DNA from: Myxocyprinus asiaticus | Lineage: Eukaryota; Chordata; Actinopteri; Cypriniformes; Catostomidae | DNA length: 64,000 nt | Direction of reading: 5' to 3' | Assembly: GCF_019703515.2 (NCBI RefSeq) | Contig: NC_059358.1 | Coordinates: 46,200,594 to 46,264,593 of the forward strand | Shown here: positions 36,299 to 47,625 of the stretch, in pieces | How the letters are laid out: the number at the start of each line of letters is the position of its first letter | How positions within the stretch are numbered: position 1 is the stretch's first letter | Notes under the pieces: generated by a model | Seen by the model: the letters and a program-made list of their open reading frames with translations, nothing else | The model's database searches: none | Told to the model about the DNA's origin: nothing | Translations under genes and position numbers: made by a program

Positions 36299-36864
36299 TG
36301 CCTAATATTGTGTAAGTCCCCCTCGTGCCACCAAAACAGCGCCAACCCACATCTCAGAATAGCATTCTGAGATTATATTCTTCTCACCACAATTGTACAG
36401 AGCGGTTATCTGAGTTACCGTAGACTTTGTCAGTTCAAACCAGTCTGGCCATTCTCTGTTGACCTCTCTCATCAACAAGGCATTACCATCCACAGAAATG
36501 CCGCTCACTGGATGTTTTTTGTTTTTGGCACCATTCTGAGTAAATTCTAGGGACTGTTGTGTGTAAAAATCCCAGGAGATCAGCAGTTACAGAAATACTC
36601 AAACCAGCCTGTCTGGCATCAACAATCATGCAATGCTCCAAATCACTGAGATCAAATTTTTTCCCCGTTCTGATGGTTGATGTGAACATTAACTGAAGCT
36701 CCTCACCCATATCTGCATGATTTTATGCACTGCAATGCTGCCACACGATTAGCTGATTAGATAATCGCATGGATGATTGTTGGTGCCAGATGGGCTGGTT
36801 TGGCGGCACGAGGGGGACCTACACAATATTAGGCAGGTGGTTTCAATATTGTGGCTGATCAGTG
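36299..36864 (-). mobile_element. Tc1-type fragment with remnant transposase HTH
   Basis: The left end CTGCCTAATATTGTGTAAG and the right end, CTACACAATATTAGGCAG, are inverted. The right tip GGCTGATCAGTG is followed by TA (36865-36866); the left tip is lost. Between them, minus-strand frames read FDLSDLEHCMIVDARQAGLSIS, TADLLGFLHTTVPRIYSEW and NREWPDWFELTKSTVTQITALYN. These are the two helix-turn-helix units of a Tc1-type transposase. The DDE part is deleted. Confidence 0.75.
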
Positions 36865-36866
36865 TA

Positions 36867-39053
36867 TCAAATAATTATTAATATTATATTCTAAGAGTAG
36901 TTATACACAATATCACATAACATAAGATGGGGTAAGACGCCCCCCTTAAGAACAATGTTCATTTACTTTTGAATTGTAACATATATAAACTTTTAGCATG
37001 TACAGGATGATGATGCATCATCCAACATATTATTGTCATGACTCCTAGCACAAAAAAAAAAAAAAAAACCTCCCATCTGGGGTAAGAAATTGTTTGCGCC
37101 TTTCTGGAAAAGTTCATTTCTGACACTGCTGCATGTCAGTTATTTATAATGCATTAAATGGCTTATTAGTCATTAATGAAACCCTTTATAAACCCTTAAC
37201 AATGCATGAAATTAAAAGTGTTATTAATAAGGGAGTCCTAAAATACCTGAAGACAGCCGTCTGTTAACTTTTTTATTCATCTCAATGGCAGCTGCTTTGA
37301 TGCATGCTGCCATCTTTGTTAATGGGCCTTTTACAACTGCACTGTAAATGCCATGTGATCAATCACACTGGAGCCACATGACAACACTGATTGGCTGATG
37401 ACACCACAAGAACACACACAAAATCAAAAGCTGGTCCATTTCATGCTGTTAAGAGTCCTCCAAAAATGTTACTGAAATATATGGAAAAATTAGTGATTTA
37501 TATCTTGTTTGCAAAACATATTTTGACAGAAATGGCTTGTTCTTAATGGCAGTCAATGGTGAAACATTCTTTTTTGTATCCATAATGGTGTAGTTATTTT
37601 CGAGCTACCAGCAGGAGCCAACTGCTAAAACCAACCAGCCAAATTCCGACCCTGCTCATATTAATAATTTGAATAAACATTTCTTTTGCTAATCAATATA
37701 GTTCATTTGTCTATAGACTATTTACAATTAGAAATGAAAAACCTACATTTGCATATATGATTCTTTAAATCATCTGTTTTATAACAGCTTCGAAATGCAG
37801 CTCATCCAATCAGAGATCAGAGTCTGAGCTATCTGTTTATAATGTTTATTTTACCAGTGCTTTGTTTCTCTCTTAATAACCGTCCATTCTCAACTGCCTC
37901 TTCCAATCCAACCCATCTGCTCAGGACACTCTGGTTTCTCTCTGCTACACTTGTCCTGTGTTCTCATTACTCCATCACTCCATCACTCATCTTCAGGGGT
38001 CATTTCCCCACATCACTTTCCAGACAAGCGCAGAGATGGGATACGCAGAAAGCATATTGTCATTACAACCGAAAAGCCGACCATAATAATGATACATTTT
38101 ACACAGTCAATTTGCCTCCCTATCGAGCCTGTTTTCATAACAACATTTTAAGATCCTAATGGCGAGGCCCATCTCGCCCTTATATTTCTGCTCTTAATGC
38201 CCTCGGTGCGCTTCTACGTCTGAAAACCTCCAAATAACTCTGGCTGTAAGACAGATGGTGGTGTTCGCTGAGGCAGGGTGGAGTTAGAAGACTGCGGAGG
38301 CATTGGAGTCGAGGGAGAAATTACACCAAGAACATTGATGGCAGTGAGAGAAACAAACATAAAGCTCCATCTGGAATATTGCCCCAGGCAGAATCACAAA
38401 AACAAACAACAGCCTGCAGGCAGTCCTTTCTCATTCCACGTACACAGCCACTTGCCTGTCTGTACTGTTTCTGAGGTCCTTCATCTTTAGGTGGTTGCTG
38501 TTAGCTTGATAACATGAAAAACTAGAACAATTAAAGCTGATCTACGATTTCGTTTTTTTCTGTATCAAAACATTTTCTCCTTTTCCAGAGACAACTATAA
38601 GTAAATTCACATTTTTAATGGGCATTAAAAAAAAACAAAAAAAAACTGCATTTTGAAAAACAATGTGATTGCATTTAAAAAAAAAAAAACAATTTAATTA
38701 TTTAGCTTTTTTTTTCTTTATGTTTGTGATAAACAATACAGATGACTGTGCCACTCCAGCATCATGTTTCAGTAAAATTGCAACATGTCAGCAACACTGA
38801 AACTGAGAAAAATAGCTTCAAAAAATGGTAAAATGGCAATTTCTTGCAGCAAAGTAATATTAATTTTAACCTAATCATGCAGGTAAAAACGAGACATTTA
38901 ACTAATTTCAAAATTCACATCTTGACAAAATTGTTGCAGACAACTTGTGCAAAAAATGACACTTTTTCAGATAAGGAATATAAATAAGCTCACTTACCTT
39001 TTTCCGAAAAGCCATTAAATTCGACTGCAGTCATATTTTCCTTGTTTGTTGCA

Positions 39054-39084
<31 letters not shown>

Positions 39085-39617
39085 TAACAAGAAAAAAGGC
39101 CCTAAGTAGTAAAAAAAAATATCGATCCAGTTTGATCAGGCGCGATCAGGAAAACACTTTTAAATTTGAAACTAATTATTTGCATTAAGTTGCATTTGCT
39201 CAATAATCTCTTCATTTGGAATAAATCAACAAAATGATAAACTGGATTTCATCTCAGCACAGAATCCTGACAAAGTAAAAAAAAAAAAAAAAAAAAGAAG
39301 TGTACATTTATTGTCTTGACAACACCAAAACATTAAATTCCAGTGACTTTGAGAGAAGCCATTTTTTTATTTTCTTGAGTATGTGTAGCATTCATGTAAC
39401 TATTGGCAAAATAATTTTTAAAAGACTTTTAAACTCTGATGCATTTTTGGGCTACCGCTCAAAATATTCACACACACTGTGGACTAAATGCCAAACAAAT
39501 ATTTAAAAAAAATGGTCACATTTTTTCAGAAAACCCCCCCAAATAATTATAAAATAATACTCCAATTATTCATACATAATATTGTGTGCGTTTATAATCT
39601 TTGTATTTTATTTGTTT

Positions 39618-39618
<1 letters not shown>
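36867..39618. other. Intronic sequence, fragments only
   Basis: At 37131-37210 there is a fragment similar to the right end of family B (ATGAAACCCTTTATAAACCC). Poly-A runs at 37051-37068 and 39279-39296, (AAT)n at 39055-39083. Region 37800-38500 has an even base composition and no recognised repeat; it has an open frame at 37842-38159 without known motifs, which I do not call a gene. Confidence 0.45.

Positions 39619-39677
<59 letters not shown>
39619..39677. repeat. (TA)n microsatellite
   Basis: About 59 bp of TA. Confidence 0.95.
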
Positions 39678-39682
<5 letters not shown>

Positions 39683-41062
39683 TGTTGTTGTCCCAAATTT
39701 TCCCACATGTAATTCTGGTTCTGTTTACTCTATCTCACTTTGAAAACTCTTATTTTGTTCCACTGGATGGCAGCAAGTACTAGAAAAAAATAAATAAATA
39801 AAAAAAAAAATTCTCTATCACATTCCATCACAGTATACAGATCTGAAATGTAAGTGGTGCTCTAACGCATTTTAGCCCTCAAAGATTTGCTTGTCCATAG
39901 ACATTCGGTCTAATTTTCAGTTTATGCACCACCCTCATCGTTTTATTGAATATCTCGGCCTCTGAGTGAACTAGAAGTTCAGTCTAGGTGTCATTAGAAA
40001 GCTGAGTTCCTCTTTGCGATAATATATATACCTTTTATCATCAATAGTCAAAAAGATATTTGTATGATGATTTGTTTTGCACGCTTTTCCTGCTGGATGG
40101 CATATTTGGTTCTGGACATGAGATATAACATTAGATTGTTCAGCCAAGCAAGCTCACAAACAAGTAAAAAATGGCTCATTAGCTGCCTAAGGTAAAGCAA
40201 ATATAAAGTTTTTTGCTATTTTGGGCTTACAGCAGCAATAATCAGTGCATAAATGAGACATTTGGATTTGATGACTTACAAAAATCATATTTCACATACA
40301 AAAATAATATTTCATTTAGTGATTCTTTTGAAAATATTTCAAACTATGGTGTTAGGGCAACAAAATAAATTCCTGTGAATGAGAGCTTTCATTTGATATA
40401 TGACTTGTCCATTTAAGTGCCATGTGAAAGACATTTATTTTCAAATTAATAGTTCTACCTCTATACCTCCAGGCTAATTTGCAGAGCAAATGATTTCATG
40501 CCTTATTTTGTGTAACATAAATGCAAAAGTGATGGTATTCTCTTAAAAGTTCAGATTCTAAGCTTTCAGATGATACCTCATATGCCTCACCTATGTAGGC
40601 TTTAACATTTTAAGTGAAAATAATGTTCACAATATAGCGCCCCCCAGAGTTTAAGGGGAGACCCTTCATACCAAACGCGTACTTACGTTAAAAAAGCAAG
40701 ATGTACTGCAACCTGCGAGGGATGCTAAAAATGATAGTGAAATGCGCTGCAGTAGTTAACATCCATCTAGCAAGTTTACATAAGAAAACAATTGAAAAGT
40801 GCGGTAGGACACAAAAACACATTTGGAGTGAACTGCCTCTTATTCACATGATACAGCACTAGTTGAAATTTCTCAAAGTTACCGCTCACAAAAAGAAACC
40901 TTTTGTTTCAGTTGATTGTTGGTAAATATCCACTCAATCCAGATCTCTGTTTGTTCTCTGCGTTCTTAATACATTGTAATACTTAATACATTATATCAAA
41001 ATACATGCTCATCAACTTTAAAAGAGAGGATATAACAGTTTACATTAATTTTCTTTTTTTGT
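39678..41062. other. Intronic sequence
   Basis: AT-rich, with a short A-rich tract at 39782-39811. No gene or RNA is supported. Confidence 0.5.
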
Positions 41063-41845
41063 TAAGGATTTATATAATGGGGTTCATGAATGACTAATAA
41101 GACATTTACAAATGCATTACAAATTATTTATTTGCAGGTATCGCAACATCCATGAAAATGTAATTTTCTTGCAATACTTACCAAGTAGTGAGTATTTTAA
41201 CTTACATTTTATAGATGCTTAATAAATACACTCATATATACTTATATTAATCAAATCCATAAAATTGTCTAATTCATGATTTATGTCACAATGCAGCAAA
41301 AATTCCTTATATTATTGTGTTTAAAAAGAGGGAATTTTGCTACAGTCCGCTTTGTGTTTATATGCATGACTGTAATGTCTTGACTCACTTATGTTGTCAC
41401 GTTGAAGTTAAAAGAATGGTGCTACTCCAAGTGCTGTCCCAACTTACCTAGTCCTAGTTATGTAAAGTCCTCTGCAAAAAACACTTTTCAGATCTTCATG
41501 TTCATTCACAGCATATATCATATAATAAAGCCTGATGACCATTAAACCACACTGATCTTTATTTACATGGGCTTCTAATGTTGGCAACTCCTTAATAAGC
41601 CCCTTATTTGTGTCCACTTTACATTGAGGTACATTTTCATAGGTTACTAATGTTGAATATGTGTCATTATGCATTTATAACATGAGGTAAAATGGCTCAC
41701 TAATTGGCAGGTATTGCATGAAAGGCGGTTTACAAGGAAATTGTTTTAGGTTACAAACTGGTAATTACAAGGGTATTATGCTATAAATGTGGTTTATGAG
41801 GACATTTCTAGTGTCCCCGTTATTCAAATTGCTTAAAAAACATAC
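41063..41845 (+). mobile_element. Dispersed TIR-type repeat (family B), copy 2
   Basis: Starts AAGGATTTATATAATGGGGT; interior landmarks as in copy 1 (ATGACTGTAATGTCTTGACTC at 41366-41386, AGTGCTGTCCCAACTTACC, AAACCACACTGATC). The right terminal repeat is not clear, so this copy is truncated or rearranged at that end. Confidence 0.6.
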
Positions 41846-42143
41846 TAAACTATGTTTCTAAACTGTAGTTCGTACAGTATAAAAATCATTATGTCTATGG
41901 AGAGTCCTAATAAGGATAGCTGCACCAACGTGTGTGTGTGTGTGTGTTTGTGTGTGTATGATGCAATTGTCAGGATGGTTTACTCGTTATTGAGATGAGT
42001 ACAAAAAGAGGTTGAAATCTGGCCCCAGCCAATCATGAGAAGCAGGGGCCTCAAGGGCCAAAATTCACACTGTTTCATACACACACACACACAGACAGTC
42101 TGAAAGAAATGATAGATCTGCCGACGTAATGCCGACGTCATCA

Positions 42144-42179
<36 letters not shown>

Positions 42180-42189
42180 TTAGGGCATA
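41846..42189. other. Intronic sequence with (GT)n, (CA)n and (TA)n runs
   Basis: GT run at 41932-41957, CA run at 42080-42092, TA run at 42143-42170, then T-rich. It abuts the left end of the Penelope-like locus. Confidence 0.7.
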
Positions 42190-43304
42190 TACAACACATC
42201 ACACGGCGTTTGTGACCCCTCTGTGTATGCCGCAGCCTCTTTTGTTTGACTGGATTGTAGACATGAACCTGGTGTCTAAAAAATCTCCTGTTCTAGGTGT
42301 TGAGCATGCATTCAAGTAGTTATCTTCATCATCACTACTACGTAAATTTAAAAAAAAACTGACCTGACCCTTCTGGCCAGTTGCCGAATATTGTGTTTCC
42401 CATTCCAATTGTACACTTGGCCCTCTTGATAATCTCTCTGGTCATGTATAAATTTGGATCGCTTCTCCTCTTTTATGAGTCGTGATAACTTCTCCAACTC
42501 TTCTTTCAATTTGCTCTCAAAGGAAGCCTGTGCTCAGGTGGGTGCTCAAGGGAGATTTTTGATTTCACTTTATCAATCTCCTTCTCTAGTTCATGGTTTT
42601 GTTTTTTAGCTTCCTCTAAAAGGAGGATGAGGTCAAGGGAACATTTGTTTAAAATGCCTCCCCACTTGTTCTTATATTTCTAAATTATTATGTCCAAAAG
42701 AGGGGAATTTTTTGATTCTCAGTCCTCGTGGGATCTTTCCCTCTCGCCAATAATCGGACAAGGTGATGATATGAATTTGCAACTTTAAGTCCTTGTCTTT
42801 AAGTTTCTTTAACTAAAAATGTTTTATATATTTATGTTGGGATTTGGCTCTTTTGTGAATTAATGGTCTAACAAAGTGTCTTGTACAATGATGCTCTTGC
42901 CTTCTTTATTTGCACAAGAAAATATGTACTAGTCATCCTGAAGGGTAAAAGGACCCTAAACATTCAACAAACTGTAGAACGGAGCAACACCTTAGTTGGA
43001 CAACCCCTCTATGTCCTCAAAAGCATAAGTAAAAAAGATAAAAATTAGCTGTGATACAAAGGTATCAAAAAAGTATAGACACTGGTGCTCATTGGAAAAA
43101 GGGGTAACAAAATTTCTTGAAAAAAGAGAAAAATCCAAGGCACTCATGTGGAATTAATTAAAGAGCCTTTATTTAAGTGGGCTACAACATCTAAAATGGC
43201 CAACGTGTTTCGGCTAAGAAAGCCTTCATCAGGGTACAGTTCCCCAATTCAAAGAGCCACAATATATAGTCTTGGCCATCAGTGAATACATTAACAGCTG
43301 ATCA
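42190..43304 (-). mobile_element. Penelope-like element, minus-strand 5' part with terminus
   Basis: On the minus strand, from 43304: the Penelope-type terminal sequence with a hammerhead core (43195-43245), then a non-coding leader, then ORF pieces HELEKEIDKVKSKISLEHP, EELEKLSRLIKEEKRSK, KFIHDQRDYQEGQVYNW, and GDFLDTRFMSTIQSNKRG near the 42200 end. The N-terminal ORF region in such elements precedes the RT. Several frameshifts are present. It joins head-on with a plus-strand copy at about 43305, giving an inverted arrangement. Confidence 0.7.
43195..43245 (-). ncRNA. Hammerhead-like ribozyme core, Penelope terminus 1
   Basis: On the minus strand: GTACC CTGATGA (43226-43232), a 4-bp stem II (GGCT/AGCC) with a TTCTT loop, then GAAA (43208-43211), then CACGTTGGCC. 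CTGATGA-stem II-GAAA is the invariant hammerhead core, and Penelope-like elements are known to carry such motifs in their termini. Helices I and III are very short here, so self-cleavage may need a dimer or may be lost. Confidence 0.6.
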
Positions 43305-44745
43305 ACATGTAGTGATGATGAAGATAACTACTCTAATGCATGCTCAACAACTATAACAGGAGACTTTTTAGACACCAGGTTCACTTCTACAATCCAGTCA
43401 AACAAAAGAGGCCAAGGAAGACATGGAGGAGTACCATACCAGGAACCAAATGAGACAGAGGCGGTAATCAATGTTTCAAACACTCCTCTCTCACCTGATT
43501 ACATTTCTGTTCTCTCCAAAGGACTGTCTTTTGCCCCTAGTCACTCAGCTAATGAATTTCAGACCAAAGTGGATTTATTCAGGTTCTACCATAATTTACA
43601 TCTTAAACAGTTCAAGAACGGGCAAGGAGGAGGCAGGAACCGGCTGAACAGCCAACGTCAAGTTTAATCAGAAACTTAAAACAAACATAAACACAGACAC
43701 ACATACAACTCTCTCTCAAACTGGCGCCTCCGGCTCATCTTTATCCCCCTCCCGGCTGATTAGCCCAATCTAGGGCCGGCCGTGTGTCCTCACAGCCCGG
43801 CCCCACCCTCCTCCCTTCCTGGAGGGGGGGCCTTGCCCTTCCGGCTGTGCCTGCCGGCAGGTCTTCCCCACCTTTTGGAGCCCTGGGAGAGACGAGGGGA
43901 TGGAAAGGGGGAGAGGGAAAGAGCGAGGTGGAGCGACATAGAGAGAGAAGAACTTGCTCGCCAGCTCCCGGATGCGTGGTCGCCCGGTCCTCAAATGCTC
44001 CTCTGCCCTGTGGTGGACACAGGCTCACTCCTCCCCCGGCAGACGGCAGCAACTCCTCCAGCCCCTGGCAGATGGAACTGCTCCTCCCCTTCTTCAGCAG
44101 ATGGCAGCGACCCCTCTGTCCCCAGGCAGACGACCGCGGCTGCTCCCCTGGCGGATGGCAGCGGCGAGGACTCCACGACAGCGCATCCCACCTCCCTCAT
44201 GGGTTAAGGCACCAATTTAACAGTTCAAGGATGGGAAAGGACGAGGTGGGAACTGGCTGAACAGTCAACATCAGGTTTAATCAGAAACTCAACTTAAAAC
44301 AAACATAAACAAACACAGACACACATGCAACGCGGCCACGTGCATCTCTCTCTCTCTTGAACTGACGTCTCCGGCTCGTCTTTATCCCCTTCCCGGCCCC
44401 GCCCTGCTCGTCACAGTGTGATACCATAATAACCCTTACAATGTCACAACTAGCTCTTCAGCTAACACAGAACTAAAGGATATAACACCCTTCAGACCCA
44501 AATCTACGTTTCTTCCAAATAATTCAAACCCTTTACTCAATACCTTCATCAAAAAAGTTACATATGAAGTGAATCAGCTTTTTGCCTAACAACAAAGATC
44601 TAAACATCACAATCTGATGAAAGACGATTCCCAGGCATAAAAATGGCTTGCAGAAAACATGGAGATTGTTGTGAAACCGGCTGATAATTAGTGTGTTTTA
44701 GTGTCTGCCAATTATGTCTTTTGGCACTTATTCTTAGGATTGTGG
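43305..44745 (+). pseudogene. Penelope-like ORF, RT N-terminal region, split by insertion
   Basis: Plus-strand reading: GDFLDTRFTSTIQSNKRG, then VINVSNTPLSPDYISVLSKG, LSFAPS and VDLFRFYHNLHLK to 43603. After an 812-bp insertion it resumes: LALQLTQN, FRPKSTFLPNNSNPLL, FIKKVTYEVNQLF, ALKWLAENMEIVVKPADN, then VSANY. The 'LSKGLSFAP' and 'IVVKPAD' motifs are hallmarks of the N-terminal part of Penelope-like ORFs, before RT. Stops occur, for example after PADN. The RT core and the GIY-YIG endonuclease of complete elements were not found. Confidence 0.75.
43604..44415 (-). mobile_element. Small LTR-type element, copy A (TRIM-like)
   Basis: An 812-bp insertion inside the Penelope-like ORF. It has two similar end segments in the same orientation, about 43605-43795 and about 44218-44415. 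Both contain CAGTTCAAG, GGCTGAACAG, TTTAATCAGAAAC, CAAACATAAAC and the GGCTCRTCTTTATCCCC block. They read as LTRs on the minus strand with a ~420-bp interior that has no reverse transcriptase. Beside the right segment (44200-44217) is a degraded primer binding site, GGTGCCTTAACCC. Size and layout fit a terminal-repeat retrotransposon in miniature. No target duplication was found. Confidence 0.6.
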
Positions 44746-44964
44746 GAAGAGAGGTTTATTTATTTCTCAGGGCACTCCTCCACCCCCGACAGCAGCTCCC
44801 TCGCTCCAGGCGGTGGGGGGGGGTCCAGTCCCCACTCGCCTCGCGGACGGCAGCCGTTCCCCGTGTCCGGGTGGTCGGGCTACTCCGTCCCCCGTCGGAT
44901 GGCAGCAGCGCTCCCCTGGGTGGATGGCAGTGTCGAGGACTCTGCGACGGGAATCCCTCCTCCC

Positions 44965-44982
44965 TCCCGGGTTTCGGCACCA
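44965..44982 (-). promoter_or_regulatory. Primer binding site complementary to tRNA-Phe 3' end
   Basis: Minus strand TGGTGCCGAAACCCGGGA, one base after the LTR end. Its complement TCCCGGGTTTCGGCACCA is the 3' end, with CCA, of eukaryotic cytosolic tRNA-Phe as I recall it, an 18-base match. tRNA-primed minus-strand DNA synthesis is the standard mechanism for LTR retroelements. Confidence 0.75.
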
Positions 44983-44983
44983 G

Positions 44984-45223
44984 TGTAAGGAGGGGTTAGA
45001 GGGAAAGGAGGAGGCGAGAACCAGCTTGACAACTTAAATAATAATTTAATAAACAATTTAACCAAAAACACACCACCATAAACACACACAGTACAGCTGC
45101 CTGTAATTCTCTCTCTCTCGAACTGTCATCTCCGGCCGCCTTTATCCCTCGCGCACGCCATCAGGGTGATTGGGGACTGGGCGTGCGTCATTCCAGCCCG
45201 GCCCCGCCCTCCTCGGCTCTACA
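44984..45223 (-). repeat. LTR of the tRNA-Phe-primed family
   Basis: 240 bp, starting TGTAGAGCCGAGGAGGGCGG and ending CCCCTCCTTACA on the minus strand. It contains GATAAAGGCGGCC and AAATTATTATTTAAG. Related end segments occur at 45485-45602, 44218-44415 and 43605-43795. TG...CA ends and the adjacent primer site support the LTR reading. Confidence 0.65.
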
Positions 45224-45602
45224 CTCCTCCCAGCATTGCCTCAGGCCAGGGAGCCCCTGGCATGACGTACATCCCCCCTTCCTCTCTGGGGGGGCGTGCC
45301 TTGTGCCCCGACTGCCGGCGGGTCATCCCCGCCTTTCTGGACCTGGGAGGAGACAGGAGGGGAAAAACAACAACAAAAACAAAATAGGCGAGGGAAAGGC
45401 CAACATGGAGCGACAGAGAGAGAGAGAGGAGAGAGAGAAAAAGAAACTCACCGGTTCTCTGATGCGCCATCGCATGGTCCTCGATCACTCCTCCACCCTT
45501 GAACTGTCGTCCCCGGCCGCCTTTATCCCTCACGCGCCCCATCAGGCTGATTAGGGACCGGGGTGCATCATTCCAACCCGGCCCCGCCCTCATCGGCTCT
45601 AC

Positions 45603-46310
45603 AGTTGGCATGACTAGCGCAGCGTAATCTTTTACTGTTATTTCTTTAAAAAAAAAAATTTAAGTAGCAGTGAAACAATTACAATTATTCATATTTAAAA
45701 ATGCTTTTGTCCACCAAATCAAAGTCATTTGGTGTAACCAACATGCAGGTAGCCATTGTTGACCATAAAAACCATAAAACAGAGCATAACACCATTAGAC
45801 CCTAAAGACTGAGCGTGACGTTTAAAAAAAACATCTGATATTCATTTTGACATTTTTATGAAAAGGAACATTTTGTTCAAGTCATGTGGTGGAACCCTGT
45901 GAAAACTTCTTGACATTTTTGACTCAAAAATTCATAATATTTATAAAAAATATTCTTTACCTTGAAAAAATGTTTTTTTTTTTTTTTTTTTTTTTTAAAT
46001 GCTATAAAGGTTTTCAAAAAATGAAACCAAATTTGACACAAAGATTACATTTCTAAGAACATGATACAAATGTTTTAAACTAGAATTTTAAAAGATTTCT
46101 TATTTTAATACCTCGGAAATGAAAAAAAAAAAAAAAGCTTGACAACACCATCCCCCTTGGAATTTTTTTTTACAAATCGACCACTGTGTGTATGTTTATG
46201 TATGTAAATGTGTGTGTGTGATTTTTGTTGTTGTTGCTGTTGTTTTAAGTGTACTATCTGTTGGTTATTTTTTACTTCATCTGAATATTTGGCAACCTTA
46301 CAGCTAGTTT
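45603..46310. other. AT-rich sequence between LTR copy B and Penelope terminus 2
   Basis: T homopolymer at 45971-45996, A-rich tracts and (GT)n at 46185-46220. Origin not recognised. Confidence 0.5.
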
Positions 46311-46380
46311 GTGAGCCACTCCTAATTGTTGATCAGCTACTGATGTTTGCACTGATGGCCAAGACTATATATTGTGCCTC

Positions 46381-46820
46381 TGTCACACTTGGGACAGTTG
46401 CCCTAGCAGCCACTAGAGGTCACTAGGTGAATTTAAGTGTTTCTAAACTGTTTCTAAATTCTGTGTTTTCCTTGTCTAGTCATGTGATATCCTGTTTCCC
46501 TCATGTTCATGTGTCTTGTCTTCATTGGTTCATGTTTTAGTAGTCTTGTTATCTTGTTATTAGTTTAGTCTTGTCATTGGTTGTCTTTGTAATGTGTTTC
46601 CCTTGTCAGTGTATTTAAGCCCTCTTGTTTGCTATAGTCCCTTGTTTGAGTATTGTTAGTTGTAACTCTGTTTCCATGTCAGGTCAGTTCAAGTCGTTTA
46701 TGTTTGTTTTGTTTTGGTTTCATATTCCGTTACCAACACTGTAAATAAACTGCACTTGGGTTCACACTTCAGCTACTTCGTCTCTGTCTGTTCCTGTTTT
46801 CAGCCTGCCAGAATGTTACA
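46381..46820 (+). repeat. 5' LTR of gag-only element
   Basis: 440 bp, TGTCACAC...TGTTACA. TATA-poor; TATTTAAGCCCTC at 46612 may be a promoter element. AATAAAC at 46744 is the likely polyadenylation signal. Confidence 0.85.
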
Positions 46821-47124
46821 GAATACTTGACCAAAGATGAACCCAGCAGGGACACTTATTCGCTTGCGGCAAGGGGATCGTCCCATAAAGGTATTTGTGG
46901 TGGAATTCTGTGGACCCTGCCACCGGGTTAGTTTCAATGAGGTCTCCCTGAAGCTGTTTTTCCATGCAGGACTAAATGAGCCCATCAATTCCTTGATGCC
47001 ACCAGGGGAAATAGATTAGACTCTGCAAAAATATATTGACTTTGCCCTGCTTCTGAGTGGCTCGACCTTCACTGTGGAAGTGGTTGATGAGGAAATCAGC
47101 ATTTCTCCTACAGTAACCACCAAG

Positions 47125-47215
47125 CCAGAGTTCCCCACCATGGCGGCCGAGCCAGAGTTCCCCGCCATGGTCAGCGAGCCAGAGTTCCCCACCATGGTCA
47201 GCGAGCAGCGCCCGC
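47125..47215 (+). repeat. Coding minisatellite 1, ~24-27-bp unit
   Basis: About four copies of GAGCCAGAGTTCCCCRCCAT, encoding EPEFP(T/A)M(V/A). Confidence 0.85.
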
Positions 47216-47407
47216 GCCTTCCATGGTCAACGAGCCTGCACTCGCATCCGCCACGGTCGACAAGCCATCACCTGAAGCCTCGCCCATCCCAGTGCCAGCA
47301 TCCTCGGCCACTGAGGCCATTCCCACAGCAGTTCCCCAGGCAGTCCAGAAGAGGAAGAGAAGGGCTCCTGCTCCCCAGTCGCTGCCAGTGCTCATAGCCA
47401 TAGAGGT

Positions 47408-47600
47408 TGTTCACATCACTGCCAGTGCTCACGACCACGGAGGTCGTTCCCCTGTCACTGCTAGTGCTCACGACCATGTAGGATGTTCCCCTGTCACAGC
47501 CAGTGCTCATGACCACGTAGGAAGTTCCCCTGTCACTGCCTGTGCTCACCGCCACAGAGGCCATTACCCAGTTGCAGCCAGCACTCCTGAACATGGTTCA
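47408..47600 (+). repeat. Coding minisatellite 2, 39-bp unit
   Basis: About five diverged copies of a 39-bp unit starting GTTCCCCTGTCACTGCTAGT and continuing GCTCACGACCATGTAGG. 39 bp is 13 codons, so copy-number changes keep the frame. Confidence 0.85.
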
Positions 47601-47625
47601 GGACGAGCCTGTCCAGTTCCTTGAG

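Larger units (their letters stand above)
44746..45602 (-). mobile_element. LTR-type element related to copy A, copy B
   Basis: GC-rich segment, minus strand. In order: a partial LTR (45602 down to about 45485), an interior with a G-rich end (TGGGAGGAG at 45224-45232), a full-looking LTR (44984-45223, TGTAGAGCC...CCTTACA, 240 bp), a perfect tRNA-Phe-type primer binding site (44965-44982), and about 200 bp of GC-rich leader. An LTR followed by both an upstream interior and a downstream primer site implies tandem copies or recombination between copies. It interrupts the Penelope-like locus. Confidence 0.6.

Noticed and set aside
37842..38159. 105-codon open frame
   Set aside because: No recognisable domain or exon boundary; Ser/Thr/His-rich composition looks like chance.
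43741..44260. Several overlapping open frames of 70-158 codons in both strands
   Set aside because: They overlap in every frame of a GC-rich LTR-type interior, have low-complexity Pro/Ser/Gly content and no shared motif.
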